From NCBI RefSeq assembly GCF_025263685.1, contig NZ_CP092109.1, positions 496,001 through 560,000 on the forward strand: a stretch of DNA of 64,000 nt, written 5' to 3'. The stretch comes from Geoalkalibacter halelectricus. Lineage in GTDB: Bacteria > Desulfobacterota > Desulfuromonadia > Desulfuromonadales > Geoalkalibacteraceae. The notes beneath the pieces are model-generated. The model worked only from the letters and a program-made list of their open reading frames with translations. It had not been told where the DNA came from and did no database searches. The stretch's first letter is position 1; every line of letters begins with the position of its first letter. The position numbers were made by a program, and so were the translations under genes. Positions 30,354-39,238 of the stretch are shown here, piece by piece.

Positions 30354-31550
30354 ATGACTTCGGCGCGCCGCTGCATCCTTCATCTCGACCTTGACGCCTT
30401 CTATGCTGCCGTCGAGCAGCGCGATCATCCCCAGCTCCAAGGCCGCCCGGTCATCGTGGGCGGCAGCCTGCGCCGGGGGGTGGTCTGCGCAGCTTCCTAC
30501 GAAGCGCGCTATTACGGGGTACGCTCGGCCATGCCCATGGCCCAGGCGCTGCGCCTGTGTCCCGAGGCGGTGGTGCAGCCGGTGCGCATGGCCGAATACC
30601 GCGCCGCGTCGCGTGCCGTCTTCGCCATTTTTGCCCGCTACACCGACTGCATCGAGGCTCTATCCATCGACGAGGCCTTTCTCGATGTCAGTCACAGCCT
30701 GAGGCTGTTCGGCCCCGGCGCCGCCATTGCCGGGAAAATTCGTCAGGAGGTGCGGGACGAAACCGGCCTGACCCTGAGCGCCGGGATCGCCCCCAACAAA
30801 TTTTTAGCCAAACTGGCGTCCGAAGCCGCCAAGCCCGACGGCCTGCGCGAGATTCATCCGGATCAAATCGATGCTTTTCTCCTTCCCCTGCCGGTCAGAT
30901 CCCTCTGGGGTGTCGGAGCTGTCACCGCCGAGCGTCTGGCCGCCATGGGCATCCGCCAGGTCGGGGAGTTGCGCCGCTTGAGCCGCGACTTTCTGCACCG
31001 CCGCTTCGGCACCGCTGGAGGCTTGCTCTACGAGTTGGCGCGCGGCATTGACGAGCGGCCCGTCGACAGTGAGGCCCGGATCAAATCCATCGGTCACGAG
31101 GACACCTATGCCGAGGATCTCAGGGATACCGAGGTGATGCGGCGGGAATTGCTCGCATTGAGTGAACGGGTGGCGGGGCGGTTGAGAAGAAAAGGCGTTC
31201 AGGGGCGCTGCGTCACGGTAAAGGTCAAGTTTGCTGATTTTTCCGTGGTCACCCGCAGCCGGACCCTCTCCACCGGGCTGAGCAACGGCGGCGAAATTTT
31301 TTCCGTCGCCTGCGAATTGCTTGGGCAAACCGAGGCCGGACGCCGCCCGGTGCGCTTGTTGGGAGTTAGTCTCTCCACCCTGGAGGCGCTGGGCGCAGGA
31401 CAGCCGGAACTTTTTTCCGCGCCCAGGCACGAGCGCCTGCTGCGCCTGGATCGGGCCGTGGACGCACTGCGCGAACGTTTCGGCGACCCGGGGGTGGTCA
31501 AGGCCGGGCTGCTGGCGCACCCTCCTTCCGCTTCAGACGTCGAAGAGTGA
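30354..31550 (+). CDS. dinB: DNA polymerase IV (Y-family)
   Basis: This 398-residue translesion polymerase has catalytic acidic residues in LHLDLDAFYAAVE and SIDEAFLDV, and YEARYYGVRSAMPMAQA as the fingers motif. The thumb has a helix-hairpin-helix (VRSLWGVGAVTAERLAAMGI) and the little-finger domain follows. ATG at 30354 has AGGA six bases before it; a TTG at 30348 is an alternative. It bypasses lesions with low fidelity and often belongs to the SOS regulon, but no clear LexA box was found upstream. Confidence 0.92.
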   Translation: MTSARRCILHLDLDAFYAAVEQRDHPQLQGRPVIVGGSLRRGVVCAASYEARYYGVRSAMPMAQALRLCPEAVVQPVRMAEYRAASRAVFAIFARYTDCIEALSIDEAFLDVSHSLRLFGPGAAIAGKIRQEVRDETGLTLSAGIAPNKFLAKLASEAAKPDGLREIHPDQIDAFLLPLPVRSLWGVGAVTAERLAAMGIRQVGELRRLSRDFLHRRFGTAGGLLYELARGIDERPVDSEARIKSIGHEDTYAEDLRDTEVMRRELLALSERVAGRLRRKGVQGRCVTVKVKFADFSVVTRSRTLSTGLSNGGEIFSVACELLGQTEAGRRPVRLLGVSLSTLEALGAGQPELFSAPRHERLLRLDRAVDALRERFGDPGVVKAGLLAHPPSASDVEE

Positions 31551-32321
31551 GGAAACGGCGCCGAGGGCCGCCGCCAACTCCGCGGGGTCATGCACCTCCA
31601 GCGCCAGGGAGGCCCGCGGCGCCTGGTCTTGCACCAGATCGCGAAGCTTGGTGAAGGGGATCAGCCCCTGGCCGGGGGGCAGGTGGTCGTCTCCCTCGCC
31701 CCGATTGTCATGCAGATGAACATGCACCATGTGCCGGCCCAGGCGGCCAAACCACTCCTCCAGGCTGACCTTGTCGCGGCAGAACAGATGCCAGTGCCCG
31801 ACATCGAAGCAATGCCCAACCAGCGGCGAATCCAATCCCTCAAGCAAGCGCTGAAGGCTTCCCGGCCCGTCCTCGAACACGTTTTCCAGCGCCAGAACCG
31901 TTCCAATCTCCCGCGCCCGCTGTTCCAGGGGACGCCAGAATTCCAGGGAAGGCTCAAGCCACAGGTCCTCGTTGCCGCCGTAGCGCCAGCGGTCATAGCC
32001 GGGGTGCATCACGACGCAGCGCGCCTCAAGCAAGGCGGCGGCCTCCAGGGCCTGATCAAGCCGCCGCCGCGTCGCGTCGCGCACCAGGGGCTCGAGGGCG
32101 CCGGGGTTGAGGTCCATGAACGGGGCATGCACCGTTACGCGCAAGCCGGCGGAACGAAATTGCCCGGCCCAGTGCCTGAGTACGCCCCAGATCGCCGCAT
32201 CGTCAAAATCCATCCCTTTGAAGGCGATCTCAGGCTGAAGTCCCCGGGAGAGCAAAAATGCGCCCTGCTCGTCGAGCAAACGATAGGGCAGCGAAACATG
32301 CAGGCGAGAGTGAAGCGACAT
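31533..32321 (-). CDS. TIM-barrel sugar isomerase/endonuclease-like protein (AP endonuclease 2 family)
   Basis: This is a protein of about 262 residues of the xylose isomerase-like TIM-barrel superfamily. It opens LHSRLHVSLPYRLL. Metal-ligand positions are seen in VTVHAPFMDLNP, VVMHPGYD, LALENVFED, HCFDVGHWH, VHVHLHDN and LALEVHDP. Members include sugar epimerases and endonuclease IV, so the substrate is open. The start is uncertain between 32321 and 32336. The 3' end overlaps dinB by 18 bases on the opposite strand. It is divergent from the second GntR regulator. Confidence 0.75.
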   Translation of the reverse strand: MSLHSRLHVSLPYRLLDEQGAFLLSRGLQPEIAFKGMDFDDAAIWGVLRHWAGQFRSAGLRVTVHAPFMDLNPGALEPLVRDATRRRLDQALEAAALLEARCVVMHPGYDRWRYGGNEDLWLEPSLEFWRPLEQRAREIGTVLALENVFEDGPGSLQRLLEGLDSPLVGHCFDVGHWHLFCRDKVSLEEWFGRLGRHMVHVHLHDNRGEGDDHLPPGQGLIPFTKLRDLVQDQAPRASLALEVHDPAELAAALGAVSSLFDV

Positions 32322-32469
32322 AATCGGCAAAGGCATCCTTTCCGTGCCGCTCTCATAGAGGCGGCTCCATTCGTCAATCCAATCCGTCGAGGATAAAACG
32401 CCAGACCGCGAAAAACAAGGGGCGGGGGACAAGGCAGCGACAAAAAAGCCCGACCGGGGAAAAAGCAGG

Positions 32470-32497
32470 TTGACAATAACTGTATACTGTATACAAT
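32470..32497 (+). promoter_or_regulatory. Promoter with tandem TGTATAC operator-like repeats
   Basis: TTGACA (32470-32475), 16 bases, then TACAAT (32492-32497). The spacer and -10 hold the sequence TGTATACTGTATACA (32481-32495), two overlapping GTATAC palindromes like those bound by FCD-type GntR regulators. Transcription would start near 32504, after the ATG at 32501, so the GTG at 32525 must be the start. Autoregulation is likely (inference). Confidence 0.65.
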
Positions 32498-32524
32498 TGG
32501 ATGAATCCAATTCGGAGCCTTCCG

Positions 32525-33235
32525 GTGAAAAAAAAGCCCATCGAACGCCACCAGACCCTGCGCGAGAAAATCCTCGAAACCATTCGCGATGCCATCCTGC
32601 GCGGCACCCTGAAGCCCGGCGAAAAAGTCGCCGAGCCGGAGTTGGCCGAGCGCTTCGGCATCAGCCGTACGCCGATCCGCGAGGCCTTTCGCCAGTTGGA
32701 GTCCGAGGGCTACCTGACCGTGATTCCGCGCAAGGGCGCGGTGGTCACCGCGCTCTCGGAACGCGACGTCAAGGAGTTTTACGCCATCAAGGCCATCCTG
32801 GAGGGCTATGCCGCGCGCATTGCCGCAAAGAACCTCAGCGACAAGGAAATCGAGCGCCTCGAGGCCATCAACGAGCGGCTTCAACAACTCGCCGATGAGG
32901 GCGACGTCAAATCCTTCTACCGCACCCACAACGAGTTCCACGAACTGTTCATCCGCGCCGCGGGCAACCACAAATTGGCGGAACTGATCAATCAGTTGGT
33001 GGTCAAGTTCAACCGGCCGCGTATGGCGTCCCTGTCGCTGCCCGGACGCATGCAGATTTCCGTCAACGAGCACTCGCGCCTGCTTGAAGCCTTCAAGGCG
33101 CGCAACGGCGAGCAGGCCGACAACCTGGTGCGCAAGACGGCAAGCCTCGGTGGCCAGCTCCTGATTCAGAGCATGGCCCAGGAGGAAGGGCGCGCGGTCG
33201 ATCCCGCCGTCCTGGAACAGATTGTCGATGTCTGA
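32525..33235 (+). CDS. GntR-family transcriptional regulator, FCD subfamily
   Basis: This 236-residue regulator has the N-terminal winged helix HQTLREKILETIRDAILRGTLKPGEKVAEPELAERFGISRTPIREAF (about 7-52). An FCD effector domain follows, with HNEFHELFIRAAG and NEHSRLLEAF as metal-site His positions. The start is GTG at 32525, with CGGAG upstream, because the promoter lies over the earlier ATG. It probably controls itself and perhaps the adjacent EamA exporter or the divergent isomerase gene. The effector is unknown. Confidence 0.85.
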   Translation: MKKKPIERHQTLREKILETIRDAILRGTLKPGEKVAEPELAERFGISRTPIREAFRQLESEGYLTVIPRKGAVVTALSERDVKEFYAIKAILEGYAARIAAKNLSDKEIERLEAINERLQQLADEGDVKSFYRTHNEFHELFIRAAGNHKLAELINQLVVKFNRPRMASLSLPGRMQISVNEHSRLLEAFKARNGEQADNLVRKTASLGGQLLIQSMAQEEGRAVDPAVLEQIVDV

Positions 33236-33268
33236 AAGGTGCGCAGCGACTCATCCGGAACACCCTCG

Positions 33269-33298
33269 ACCCGCCCCCTTTGGTGCGGGTTTTTCTTT
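33269..33298 (+). terminator. Probable intrinsic terminator after the GntR gene
   Basis: ACCCGC (33269-33274) pairs with GCGGGT (33285-33290) and is followed by TTTTCTTT. The stem is short, so read-through into the EamA gene is possible. Confidence 0.6.
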
Positions 33299-33329
33299 GC
33301 CCTCCCACCAGGGCTCAAGGAGCTGAGCC

Positions 33330-34199
33330 ATGTGGCTGCCCCTGGCCCTGCTGACCGCACTGTTCGAGTCGGGCAAGGATATTTTCGGCAAAAAGGGACT
33401 GCTGGCCGGAGCCGATCCTTACGTCATGGCCTGGGCTTGGCGGCTGCTGGCCCTGCCCTTCCTGCTGCCGCTGCTGCTATTGCCCCAGGCGTTGCCCGAG
33501 CAATTGGGTCCGGCCTTCTGGCCGGCCTTGCTGGCGGGCAGCGTTCTCAACATCCTCGCCGCGATTCTCTACATGAAGGCCATCAGCCAGAGCGATTTGT
33601 CCCTGTGCGTGCCCCTGGTGACCTTCACCCCGCTGTTTCTGCTGCTGACCTCGCCCCTGCTTTTGGCTGAAGTACCCTCCCCCGGCGGGATACTGGGGGT
33701 GGTTCTGATCGTCTCCGGGGCCTACCTGCTCAACCTGAGTCGGCTCTCCAGCGGCTGGCGGGAGCCGATCCGCGCCCTTTTCCACGCTCCCGGCGCGCGT
33801 CTGATGCTCGGCGTGGCCCTGATCTGGAGCCTGACGGCCAACATCGACAAGATCGGCTTGCAGAACTCCTCGCCCTTGCTATGGGCGGCGGCGATCAACG
33901 CCGCCATCGCCCTGGGCATGCTGCCCCTGGTGGCGATGCGGCGGCGCCAGGTCGAAGCTCGGTACTGCCTGCCCTGGAGGTGGTTGGTGCTGGTGGGGCT
34001 GTGCGGCGGGCTCACCACCCTGTGCCAGATGCTGGCCATCAGCCTGACGCAGGTTCCCTACGTGATCGCCGTCAAGCGGCTGAGCATTCTGTTCACCGCC
34101 CTCGCCGGGTTGCTGCTGCTGCGCGAACAGGGGCTGCGCGAACGGCTCGCCGGCACCCTGGTGATGCTGGCCGGAGTCATCTTGTTGGCGCTGGCGTAA
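33330..34199 (+). CDS. EamA/DMT-superfamily transporter
   Basis: This 289-residue membrane protein has ten predicted helices in two EamA repeats. The first begins LPLALLTALFESGKDIFGKKGL and the second begins after the basic loop around GWREPIRALFHAPG (LMLGVALIWSLTANIDKIGL). The DMT superfamily exports or imports amino acids, nucleobases or sugars; specificity cannot be told. AAGGAG lies upstream of ATG. It is downstream of the FCD regulator in the same orientation, which could be its regulator. Confidence 0.82.
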   Translation: MWLPLALLTALFESGKDIFGKKGLLAGADPYVMAWAWRLLALPFLLPLLLLPQALPEQLGPAFWPALLAGSVLNILAAILYMKAISQSDLSLCVPLVTFTPLFLLLTSPLLLAEVPSPGGILGVVLIVSGAYLLNLSRLSSGWREPIRALFHAPGARLMLGVALIWSLTANIDKIGLQNSSPLLWAAAINAAIALGMLPLVAMRRRQVEARYCLPWRWLVLVGLCGGLTTLCQMLAISLTQVPYVIAVKRLSILFTALAGLLLLREQGLRERLAGTLVMLAGVILLALA

Positions 34200-34376
34200 G
34201 ACACGCCCGCCCTTCCAAAACCTTTTCCGGTTGCCCGCCTCCGCGGCTTATGGCATATTCGCCTGCGAAAATCTTTTTTTACCGGTTTAGCATGGGGCTG
34301 CGACCCCATTCCTGATGAATAGACCATCTTTTTTCATCGATCACGCACCTCGCTGCGGATTTTCAAGGAGGTTTCC

Positions 34377-34946
34377 ATGATTCTGCGTCTGCTCCTGGCC
34401 CTGGCTCTGTGCCTGGCGGCCACCACCGTCTCCGCCGACTCCATCGACATCGGTTTCAACGACGAGAGCTTTCAGCTCACTTACGAGCGCCCCCTGACCC
34501 GTGACGATTACGGCACCGCCCTGGCCAACGGACGGTTTCTCTACAACGGCGACGAGAAAACCACCCTGGGCAGCATCGGCGCCGATTTCGTCGGCGAACC
34601 GGGCAATGTTCCCGGCCTCGGCCTTGGCGTCGGCACCAAGTTCTACGCCGGCTCCACCGACCGCAGCACCGATTTCATCAATCTCGCCATCGGCCTGCGC
34701 GGTGAGTACGCGCCGCCTCAATTTTGGGGCCTGGGAGTCGCCGGGCGGCTCTATTACGCGCCCAAGGTCTTTTCCTTTCGGGATTCCGAGCGGCTGCTCG
34801 AGAGCGAACTGCGCCTGACCTACGCGGTGCTGCCCAAGGTCAAAGTCTACGTCGGCTACCAGAACATCCGCCTCAAGGAAGATCGCAGAAACGAAAACTG
34901 GACCATCGACGACGCCCTGCGCGTCGGCTTTGTCGGCTATTTCTAA
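34377..34946 (+). CDS. YfaZ-like outer-membrane protein
   Basis: This 189-residue secreted barrel protein has the signal peptide LRLLLALALCLAATTVSA. The mature start DSIDIGFNDESFQLTYERPL resembles the YfaZ family, as do the glycine/aromatic strands and the end ALRVGFVGYF. AAGGAGG precedes the ATG. YfaZ proteins are outer-membrane barrels of unclear role. A bidirectional terminator follows. Confidence 0.75.
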   Translation: MILRLLLALALCLAATTVSADSIDIGFNDESFQLTYERPLTRDDYGTALANGRFLYNGDEKTTLGSIGADFVGEPGNVPGLGLGVGTKFYAGSTDRSTDFINLAIGLRGEYAPPQFWGLGVAGRLYYAPKVFSFRDSERLLESELRLTYAVLPKVKVYVGYQNIRLKEDRRNENWTIDDALRVGFVGYF

Positions 34947-34977
34947 GTCGCAGCTAAATTCCCGTCCTGGTCTTGGC

Positions 34978-35010
34978 AACGCCCTCGCGCCCCGCGCGAG
35001 GGCGTTTTGC
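34978..35010. terminator. Bidirectional terminator between yfaZ-like gene and ABC permease
   Basis: AACGCCCTCGCG (34978-34989) pairs perfectly with CGCGAGGGCGTT (34995-35006), with a 5-base loop and T-rich continuation. It separates two convergent genes. Confidence 0.8.
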
Positions 35011-35013
35011 GTT

Positions 35014-35805
35014 TCAGGTGCGCAGCTTGTAGCCGCGGGCGATCAAAATCGCCGCCCAGGAAAACAGAACCAAGGACATGCCGGCGGCGGCGGCAAAGGC
35101 GGTCGGCAGGCTGGTATCGCCCACCCCGAGCAGGGCGTGACGAAACCCGTCGATGAGGTAGAAAAGCGGATTGAGGCGGGAGAGGCCTTCCCATACGGGC
35201 GGCAGGATGGAGATGGGATAAAAGACCCCGCCGAGATAGATCAGGGGCAGGATCAGAAAATTGTTGAACATGGACAGCGCATCGAAGGTATTGGCATAGA
35301 GCGCGGCGATGATGCCGAACTGGGCGAACAGAAAGCTCGCCAGCAGCGCCATGCCCAGGGCCGCAAGCGGCGAAGCCCAAGGCATTTGGGCGAAGAAGGT
35401 CGAGATGGCCCACACCGCCAGCCCCACCAACAAGCCGCGCAGCATGGACGCCAGGGTATAAGCGAGAATAAATTGCCGCGGCGAAATGGGCGTCACCAGC
35501 AAGTCGAGAATGTTGCCGATATAGCGCGCCACAAACAGCGAAGAGGAAGAGTTGGCGAAGGAATTATTGATCACCCCCATGAGGATCAGTCCCGGCACGA
35601 CGAACTGCGCGTAACTAAAGCCCTCAAGCACCTGAATGCGCTCGCCGAGGGTGGCACCGAACACGAAAAGATAGAGCGAGGCGGTGATGATGGGAGTGAG
35701 CAGGGTCTGGCCGGCGACCTTGAGAAAGCGCAACACCTCGCGACGCAGCAAAGTCACGAAGGGCCGCCAGGGAGCCCAGTCGGGGGGCGAAAACTCAAGG
35801 CTCAT
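35014..35805 (-). CDS. ABC-2 type exporter permease
   Basis: This 263-residue membrane protein has six spans typical of ABC-2 permeases (NodJ/DrrB type). Conserved parts include LTPIITASLYLFVFGATLG, YAQFVVPGLILMGVINNSF and LPLIYLGGVFYPISILPP. It pairs with the ATPase encoded just upstream: the permease ATG lies 11 bases inside the ATPase gene end. Together they form a polysaccharide, drug or lipid exporter; the substrate is unknown. Confidence 0.85.
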   Translation of the reverse strand: MSLEFSPPDWAPWRPFVTLLRREVLRFLKVAGQTLLTPIITASLYLFVFGATLGERIQVLEGFSYAQFVVPGLILMGVINNSFANSSSSLFVARYIGNILDLLVTPISPRQFILAYTLASMLRGLLVGLAVWAISTFFAQMPWASPLAALGMALLASFLFAQFGIIAALYANTFDALSMFNNFLILPLIYLGGVFYPISILPPVWEGLSRLNPLFYLIDGFRHALLGVGDTSLPTAFAAAAGMSLVLFSWAAILIARGYKLRT

Positions 35806-36739
35806 GTCCGCCCTCCCTAGTCCCGCCGGTCATGCCCGTCAGCTTGAGAAAAACCTCCTCCAGTCCGGCACGCTTCAATTCCATATCCTTGATGGGCAGT
35901 TGATGACCTTGCAGGCGCAGCAGCAGATCCGTCGCCGCCATGCCCTCGGGCAACGGCAGGGACAGGGTGGCGGTGCCGGGATCCCATTGCGCGCCCAGGG
36001 CCTTGAGATCTTCGTCGAGGGGCAGCGGATCGCGCTCCAGATGCAGGATCACCCGCCGCCCGTCGAGGCGGGCCAGCAGGTCGGTGGTCTTCTCCAGGGC
36101 GATCAGGCGGCCGTGGTTGAGAATGGCGATGCGCGCGCACATGGCCTCGGCTTCTTCCAGGTAATGGGTGGTCAGCAGCACCGTGGTGCCCTGGCGATTG
36201 ATCTCGCGCACGAACTCCCAGAGGCTGCGCCGCAACTCCACATCGACGCCTGCGGTCGGTTCGTCGAGAATCAGCAGGCGCGGTTTGTGAATCAGCGCCT
36301 TGGCGACCATGAAGCGCCGCTTGAGCCCGCCGGAAAGCTTGTTCATGGATTTTTTCAGATGCGGCCCCAGGCCCAGCCTCTCGATGAGCACCCGGCGCCA
36401 GGCCGGGTCGTCGGCCACGCCGTAATAACCGGAGTGAATCTTGAGTGCTTCGTCGATGGTGAAGAAATTGTCGATGACGATTTCCTGGTGCATGACGCCG
36501 GTGAGGCGCCGGGTGAGGCGATAGGCCGCGCGATTGTCATGGCCGAAGATGCGCACCCGTCCGGCGTCGGCCCGCGTCACGCCGGCCACCACGTTGATGG
36601 TGGTGCTTTTGCCCGCGCCGTTGGGGCCGAGCAGGCCGAAAATTTCCCCCGGCGCGATGTCCAGGGACAGATCGCGCACCACCGGGGTACCGGCATAGCT
36701 TTTGTGCAGTTGGGAGATGTCGAGGGCCGACTCGTTCAT
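35795..36739 (-). CDS. ABC transporter ATP-binding protein (NodI/DrrA type)
   Basis: This 314-residue ATPase has Walker A GPNGAGKSTT, the Q-loop region, signature LSGGLKRR, Walker B LLILDEPTAGVD and switch LLTTHYLEEAEAM. The C-terminal extension of about 90 residues, with an RVILHLERDPLPLD beta domain, is common in DrrA-like exporters. A 12-base C run (poly-G on the coding strand) lies 18 bases upstream of the start. It is translationally coupled with the permease. Confidence 0.9.
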   Translation of the reverse strand: MNESALDISQLHKSYAGTPVVRDLSLDIAPGEIFGLLGPNGAGKSTTINVVAGVTRADAGRVRIFGHDNRAAYRLTRRLTGVMHQEIVIDNFFTIDEALKIHSGYYGVADDPAWRRVLIERLGLGPHLKKSMNKLSGGLKRRFMVAKALIHKPRLLILDEPTAGVDVELRRSLWEFVREINRQGTTVLLTTHYLEEAEAMCARIAILNHGRLIALEKTTDLLARLDGRRVILHLERDPLPLDEDLKALGAQWDPGTATLSLPLPEGMAATDLLLRLQGHQLPIKDMELKRAGLEEVFLKLTGMTGGTREGGHEP

Positions 36740-36757
36740 AAATTCAGTAGATCCAAA

Positions 36758-36769
36758 CCCCCCCCCCCC
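36758..36769. repeat. Homopolymer C12/G12 tract upstream of the ABC ATPase
   Basis: Twelve consecutive C on the plus strand (G on the transcribed strand) lie between the tatC end and the ABC ATPase start, 18 bases from the ATG. Tracts of this length are prone to slippage. Confidence 0.8.
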
Positions 36770-36823
36770 GCGCGGGCCGTCCCCGTCCGGGGCGGGGGCG
36801 GTCGCCCATATGGTGAAAGGCGA

Positions 36824-37609
36824 TCAGGCGCCCGCGGCCGCCTCGCCCTCCGACTCGTCCTCCTCCTGAGAGCGACGCTTGCCGGTAAAACGCACGATCC
36901 AGATGCTCACCTCATAAAGGATGGCGAAGGGCAGGGCCAGGGCCGTCTGCGAAATCAAATCGGGCGGGGTCAGCATGGCGCCCAGCACGAAGGCAAACAA
37001 CAGGGCGTACTTGCGGTTTTTTTTCAGCCAGTGGTGATCGACGACGCCCATGCGCCCGAGAAAAAACATGATGATGGGCAACTCAAAGACCATGCCGAAG
37101 GCAAACAGCAGCTTGATGGAGATGCTCAGATAGGCGCCCATGGACAGCATGGCGTCGATGTCGCCGGCCCCGGTGCCGAACTTGATGAGAAAAGTGAAGA
37201 CATTGGGGAAAACGAAGAAGAACCCGAAATAGGTTCCGGAGAGAAAACACAGAAAACTCGCCAGCACGAAAGGCACGGCGAAGCGTTTTTCGTGGGCGTA
37301 GAGCCCGGGGGCGATAAAGCCCCAGATCTGCCAGAGGATCACCGGCAAGGCGAGCAGCAGGCCGGCCATGGCACCGACCTTGAGGTAGGTGAAGAAAGGT
37401 TCGGTGGCGGTGATGAACACCAGGGAACTGCCTTCGGGCAAGGCCTGCTTGACCGGCGCGGCGATGAAATCGAAAATCTTTGAGGCAAAGCCGTAGCAGG
37501 CCAGAAACCCCACCAGCCAGGCCCCGGCGGAAATCATCAGGCGCTTGCGCAACTCCTCCAGATGCGTGGTAAAGGGCTGCTCGTCCCCGGTCAAGTCCTT
37601 ATCCGCCAT
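36824..37609 (-). CDS. tatC: Sec-independent protein translocase TatC
   Basis: This 261-residue core subunit of twin-arginine translocation has six membrane spans. [13 protein letters not shown] is the conserved N-terminal signal-peptide-binding segment, and [31 protein letters not shown] contains the conserved Glu. The C-terminus is acidic ([17 protein letters not shown]). The start ATG at 37609 lies inside the end of the tatB gene (11-base overlap), so tatB-tatC are coupled. Confidence 0.95.
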   Translation of the reverse strand: MADKDLTGDEQPFTTHLEELRKRLMISAGAWLVGFLACYGFASKIFDFIAAPVKQALPEGSSLVFITATEPFFTYLKVGAMAGLLLALPVILWQIWGFIAPGLYAHEKRFAVPFVLASFLCFLSGTYFGFFFVFPNVFTFLIKFGTGAGDIDAMLSMGAYLSISIKLLFAFGMVFELPIIMFFLGRMGVVDHHWLKKNRKYALLFAFVLGAMLTPPDLISQTALALPFAILYEVSIWIVRFTGKRRSQEEDESEGEAAAGA

Positions 37610-38009
37610 AAGGGGAATCCTTTTTCGGCGCCTCGCCCTGCGCATCGGCGGCGTTGGGCGCGTCGGGGTGCGGCGGCAGATCGATGCTGCCGGGGGTGGG
37701 CCGCGGCGGCTCGGCCGGTGCCTCCGCGGGGGGCTGCTCGCCCGCGTCGTCAGCCTGGCTCTGCTGTTCGGGCGCGTCCTGGTCCTGGGCGCCGGGCACC
37801 TTGATCTTGCCTTCGCGCAACAGGCGCTCGCGCGTTTCGCTGACCTGCGCCTCGGTGTTGATGGTGTTTTTCAACTCGTCGGTGGCCCGCCGGAATTCGG
37901 CCAGCCCGCGGCCCAGGGAGCGGGCGATGTCGGGCAGCTTTTTGGGCCCGATGACGATGAGGGCGACGGCGAGGATGAGCAGCAACTCGGGCATCCCGAT
38001 TCCGAACAT
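37599..38009 (-). CDS. tatB: TatA/TatB-family translocase subunit
   Basis: This 136-residue protein has one N-terminal membrane helix and an amphipathic helix: [42 protein letters not shown] long, Pro/Ala-rich acidic tail follows. The length and E8 position favour TatB over the shorter TatA, but in this group one protein may do both jobs. It is the first gene of the tatBC pair and is divergent from nadA. Confidence 0.85.
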   Translation of the reverse strand: MFGIGMPELLLILAVALIVIGPKKLPDIARSLGRGLAEFRRATDELKNTINTEAQVSETRERLLREGKIKVPGAQDQDAPEQQSQADDAGEQPPAEAPAEPPRPTPGSIDLPPHPDAPNAADAQGEAPKKDSPYGG

Positions 38010-38118
38010 ATTTGGGTGACCTCTCAGGGGGAAGAAGAATGCAAGCGCAAGCCTTCAAAAAAAGCTGAGAATAGCCTTAATGATCTTGGCTGTCAAGCCG
38101 GAAATCGCCGATAAAGGT

Positions 38119-38147
38119 TTGACATATCAAGGTTTTTACTCTAGTAT
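38119..38147 (+). promoter_or_regulatory. Putative nadA promoter
   Basis: TTGACA (38119-38124), 17 bases, then TAGTAT (38142-38147), about 36 bases before the nadA ATG. A nearby GTATAC at 38144-38149 may shift the -10 slightly. Confidence 0.5.
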
Positions 38148-38183
38148 ACCGCATCAATTTCTCCGTACCGGAAAGAGTCGATC

Positions 38184-39098
38184 ATGAACCAGGAAGAAAT
38201 CAAGGCAGAGATTCGCCGCCTCGCCCGCGAGCGCAACGCGCTGATCCTGGCGCACAATTATCAGCGTGATGAAATCCAGGAGATCGCCGATATCACCGGA
38301 GACTCCCTGGCGCTATCCATGGAAGCCGCGCGCACCGACCGCGACGTCATCGTGTTTTGCGGCGTGCACTTCATGGCCGAGAGCGCCGCGATTCTCGCCC
38401 CCGACAAGATCGTGCTGCTGCCGCGCCCCGACGCCGGCTGCCCCATGGCCGACATGGTCACCGCCGAGAGCCTGCGCGCCCTCAAGGAGCGCCACCCCGG
38501 CGCGGTGGTGGTCACCTACGTCAACTCCAGCGCCGCGGTCAAGGCCGAGAGCGACATCTGCTGCACCAGCTCCAACGCCATCAACGTAGTGCGCTCCCTC
38601 GACGCCGAGGAGGTCCTGCTGGTTCCCGACCGCAACCTCGGCCACTACATCGCCTCCCACGTCGACAAGCGCTGCCATTTCTGGGACGGCTACTGCCCCA
38701 CCCACGAGCGGCTCAAGGTCGAGGAGATTCGCCAGGCCCTGGATGAACACCCCGACGCCTTGTTCATGGCCCATCCAGAGTGCCCGCCGGACATTCTGGA
38801 GTTGGCCCACCACATCTGCTCCACCAGCGGCATGTATGAATTCGCCCGCTCCAGTCCGGCGAAAAAATTCATCGTCGGCACGGAAATGGGCATCCTCTAC
38901 CGGCTGCGCAAAGAAAATCCCGACAAGGAATTCATCCTGCCCAGCGCCACGCTCATCTGTCCCAACATGAAGCTCACGTCCCTGGAATCGCTGCTGCGCT
39001 CCCTGCAGACCATGAGCCCGGAAATCACCGTGCCCGCGGATGTGCGCGAGCGGGCCAAAAACGCCCTCGACCGGATGCTTGCCGTACCGCGCGACTAG
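38184..39098 (+). CDS. nadA: Quinolinate synthase NadA
   Basis: This 304-residue [4Fe-4S] enzyme condenses iminoaspartate with dihydroxyacetone phosphate in NAD synthesis. Signatures are [53 protein letters not shown] and CSTSGM, which include the three cluster cysteines. AAAGAG precedes the ATG. The stop TAG (39096-39098) is also the first triplet of a deleted copy of the inverted-repeat element. No nadB or nadC is adjacent. Confidence 0.95.
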   Translation: MNQEEIKAEIRRLARERNALILAHNYQRDEIQEIADITGDSLALSMEAARTDRDVIVFCGVHFMAESAAILAPDKIVLLPRPDAGCPMADMVTAESLRALKERHPGAVVVTYVNSSAAVKAESDICCTSSNAINVVRSLDAEEVLLVPDRNLGHYIASHVDKRCHFWDGYCPTHERLKVEEIRQALDEHPDALFMAHPECPPDILELAHHICSTSGMYEFARSSPAKKFIVGTEMGILYRLRKENPDKEFILPSATLICPNMKLTSLESLLRSLQTMSPEITVPADVRERAKNALDRMLAVPRD

Positions 39099-39169
39099 GG
39101 GGCCGGCGGACGATCTATGAGCCGCCTGAAAATCCGGCTGCTGGGCCCGGATAGTCCGACAACCTCGCA
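39096..39169. mobile_element. Internally deleted copy of the inverted-repeat element
   Basis: This 74-base copy aligns with the full element (18121-18287) end to end, except that the 93 bases between the two GGCCCGGAT repeats are missing. It reads TATGAGCCGCCTGAAAATCC, then GGCTGCTGGGCCCGGATAGT, then CCGACAACCTC. The ends have several substitutions and no longer form a perfect inverted repeat. Its left TAG is the nadA stop codon. Confidence 0.7.
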
Positions 39170-39197
39170 CTTGCAAACAACCCTTTTATTCAAATAC

Positions 39198-39219
39198 GGG
39201 GCGTGTCACGACACGCCCC
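39198..39219 (+). terminator. Hairpin between nadA and mfd
   Basis: GGGGCGTGT pairs perfectly with ACACGCCCC around a CACG loop and is followed by CCTTTCTCGTTT. It could be a weak terminator. A possible GTG start of mfd at 39203 lies inside this stem, which argues for the later ATG at 39239. Confidence 0.5.
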
Positions 39220-39238
39220 CTTTCTCGTTTCGGGCGCC

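Noticed and set aside
39198-39238. GTG at 39203 as the start of mfd.
   Set aside because: It lies inside a perfect hairpin and has no ribosome site; the ATG at 39239 is more plausible, although its own ribosome site is weak.
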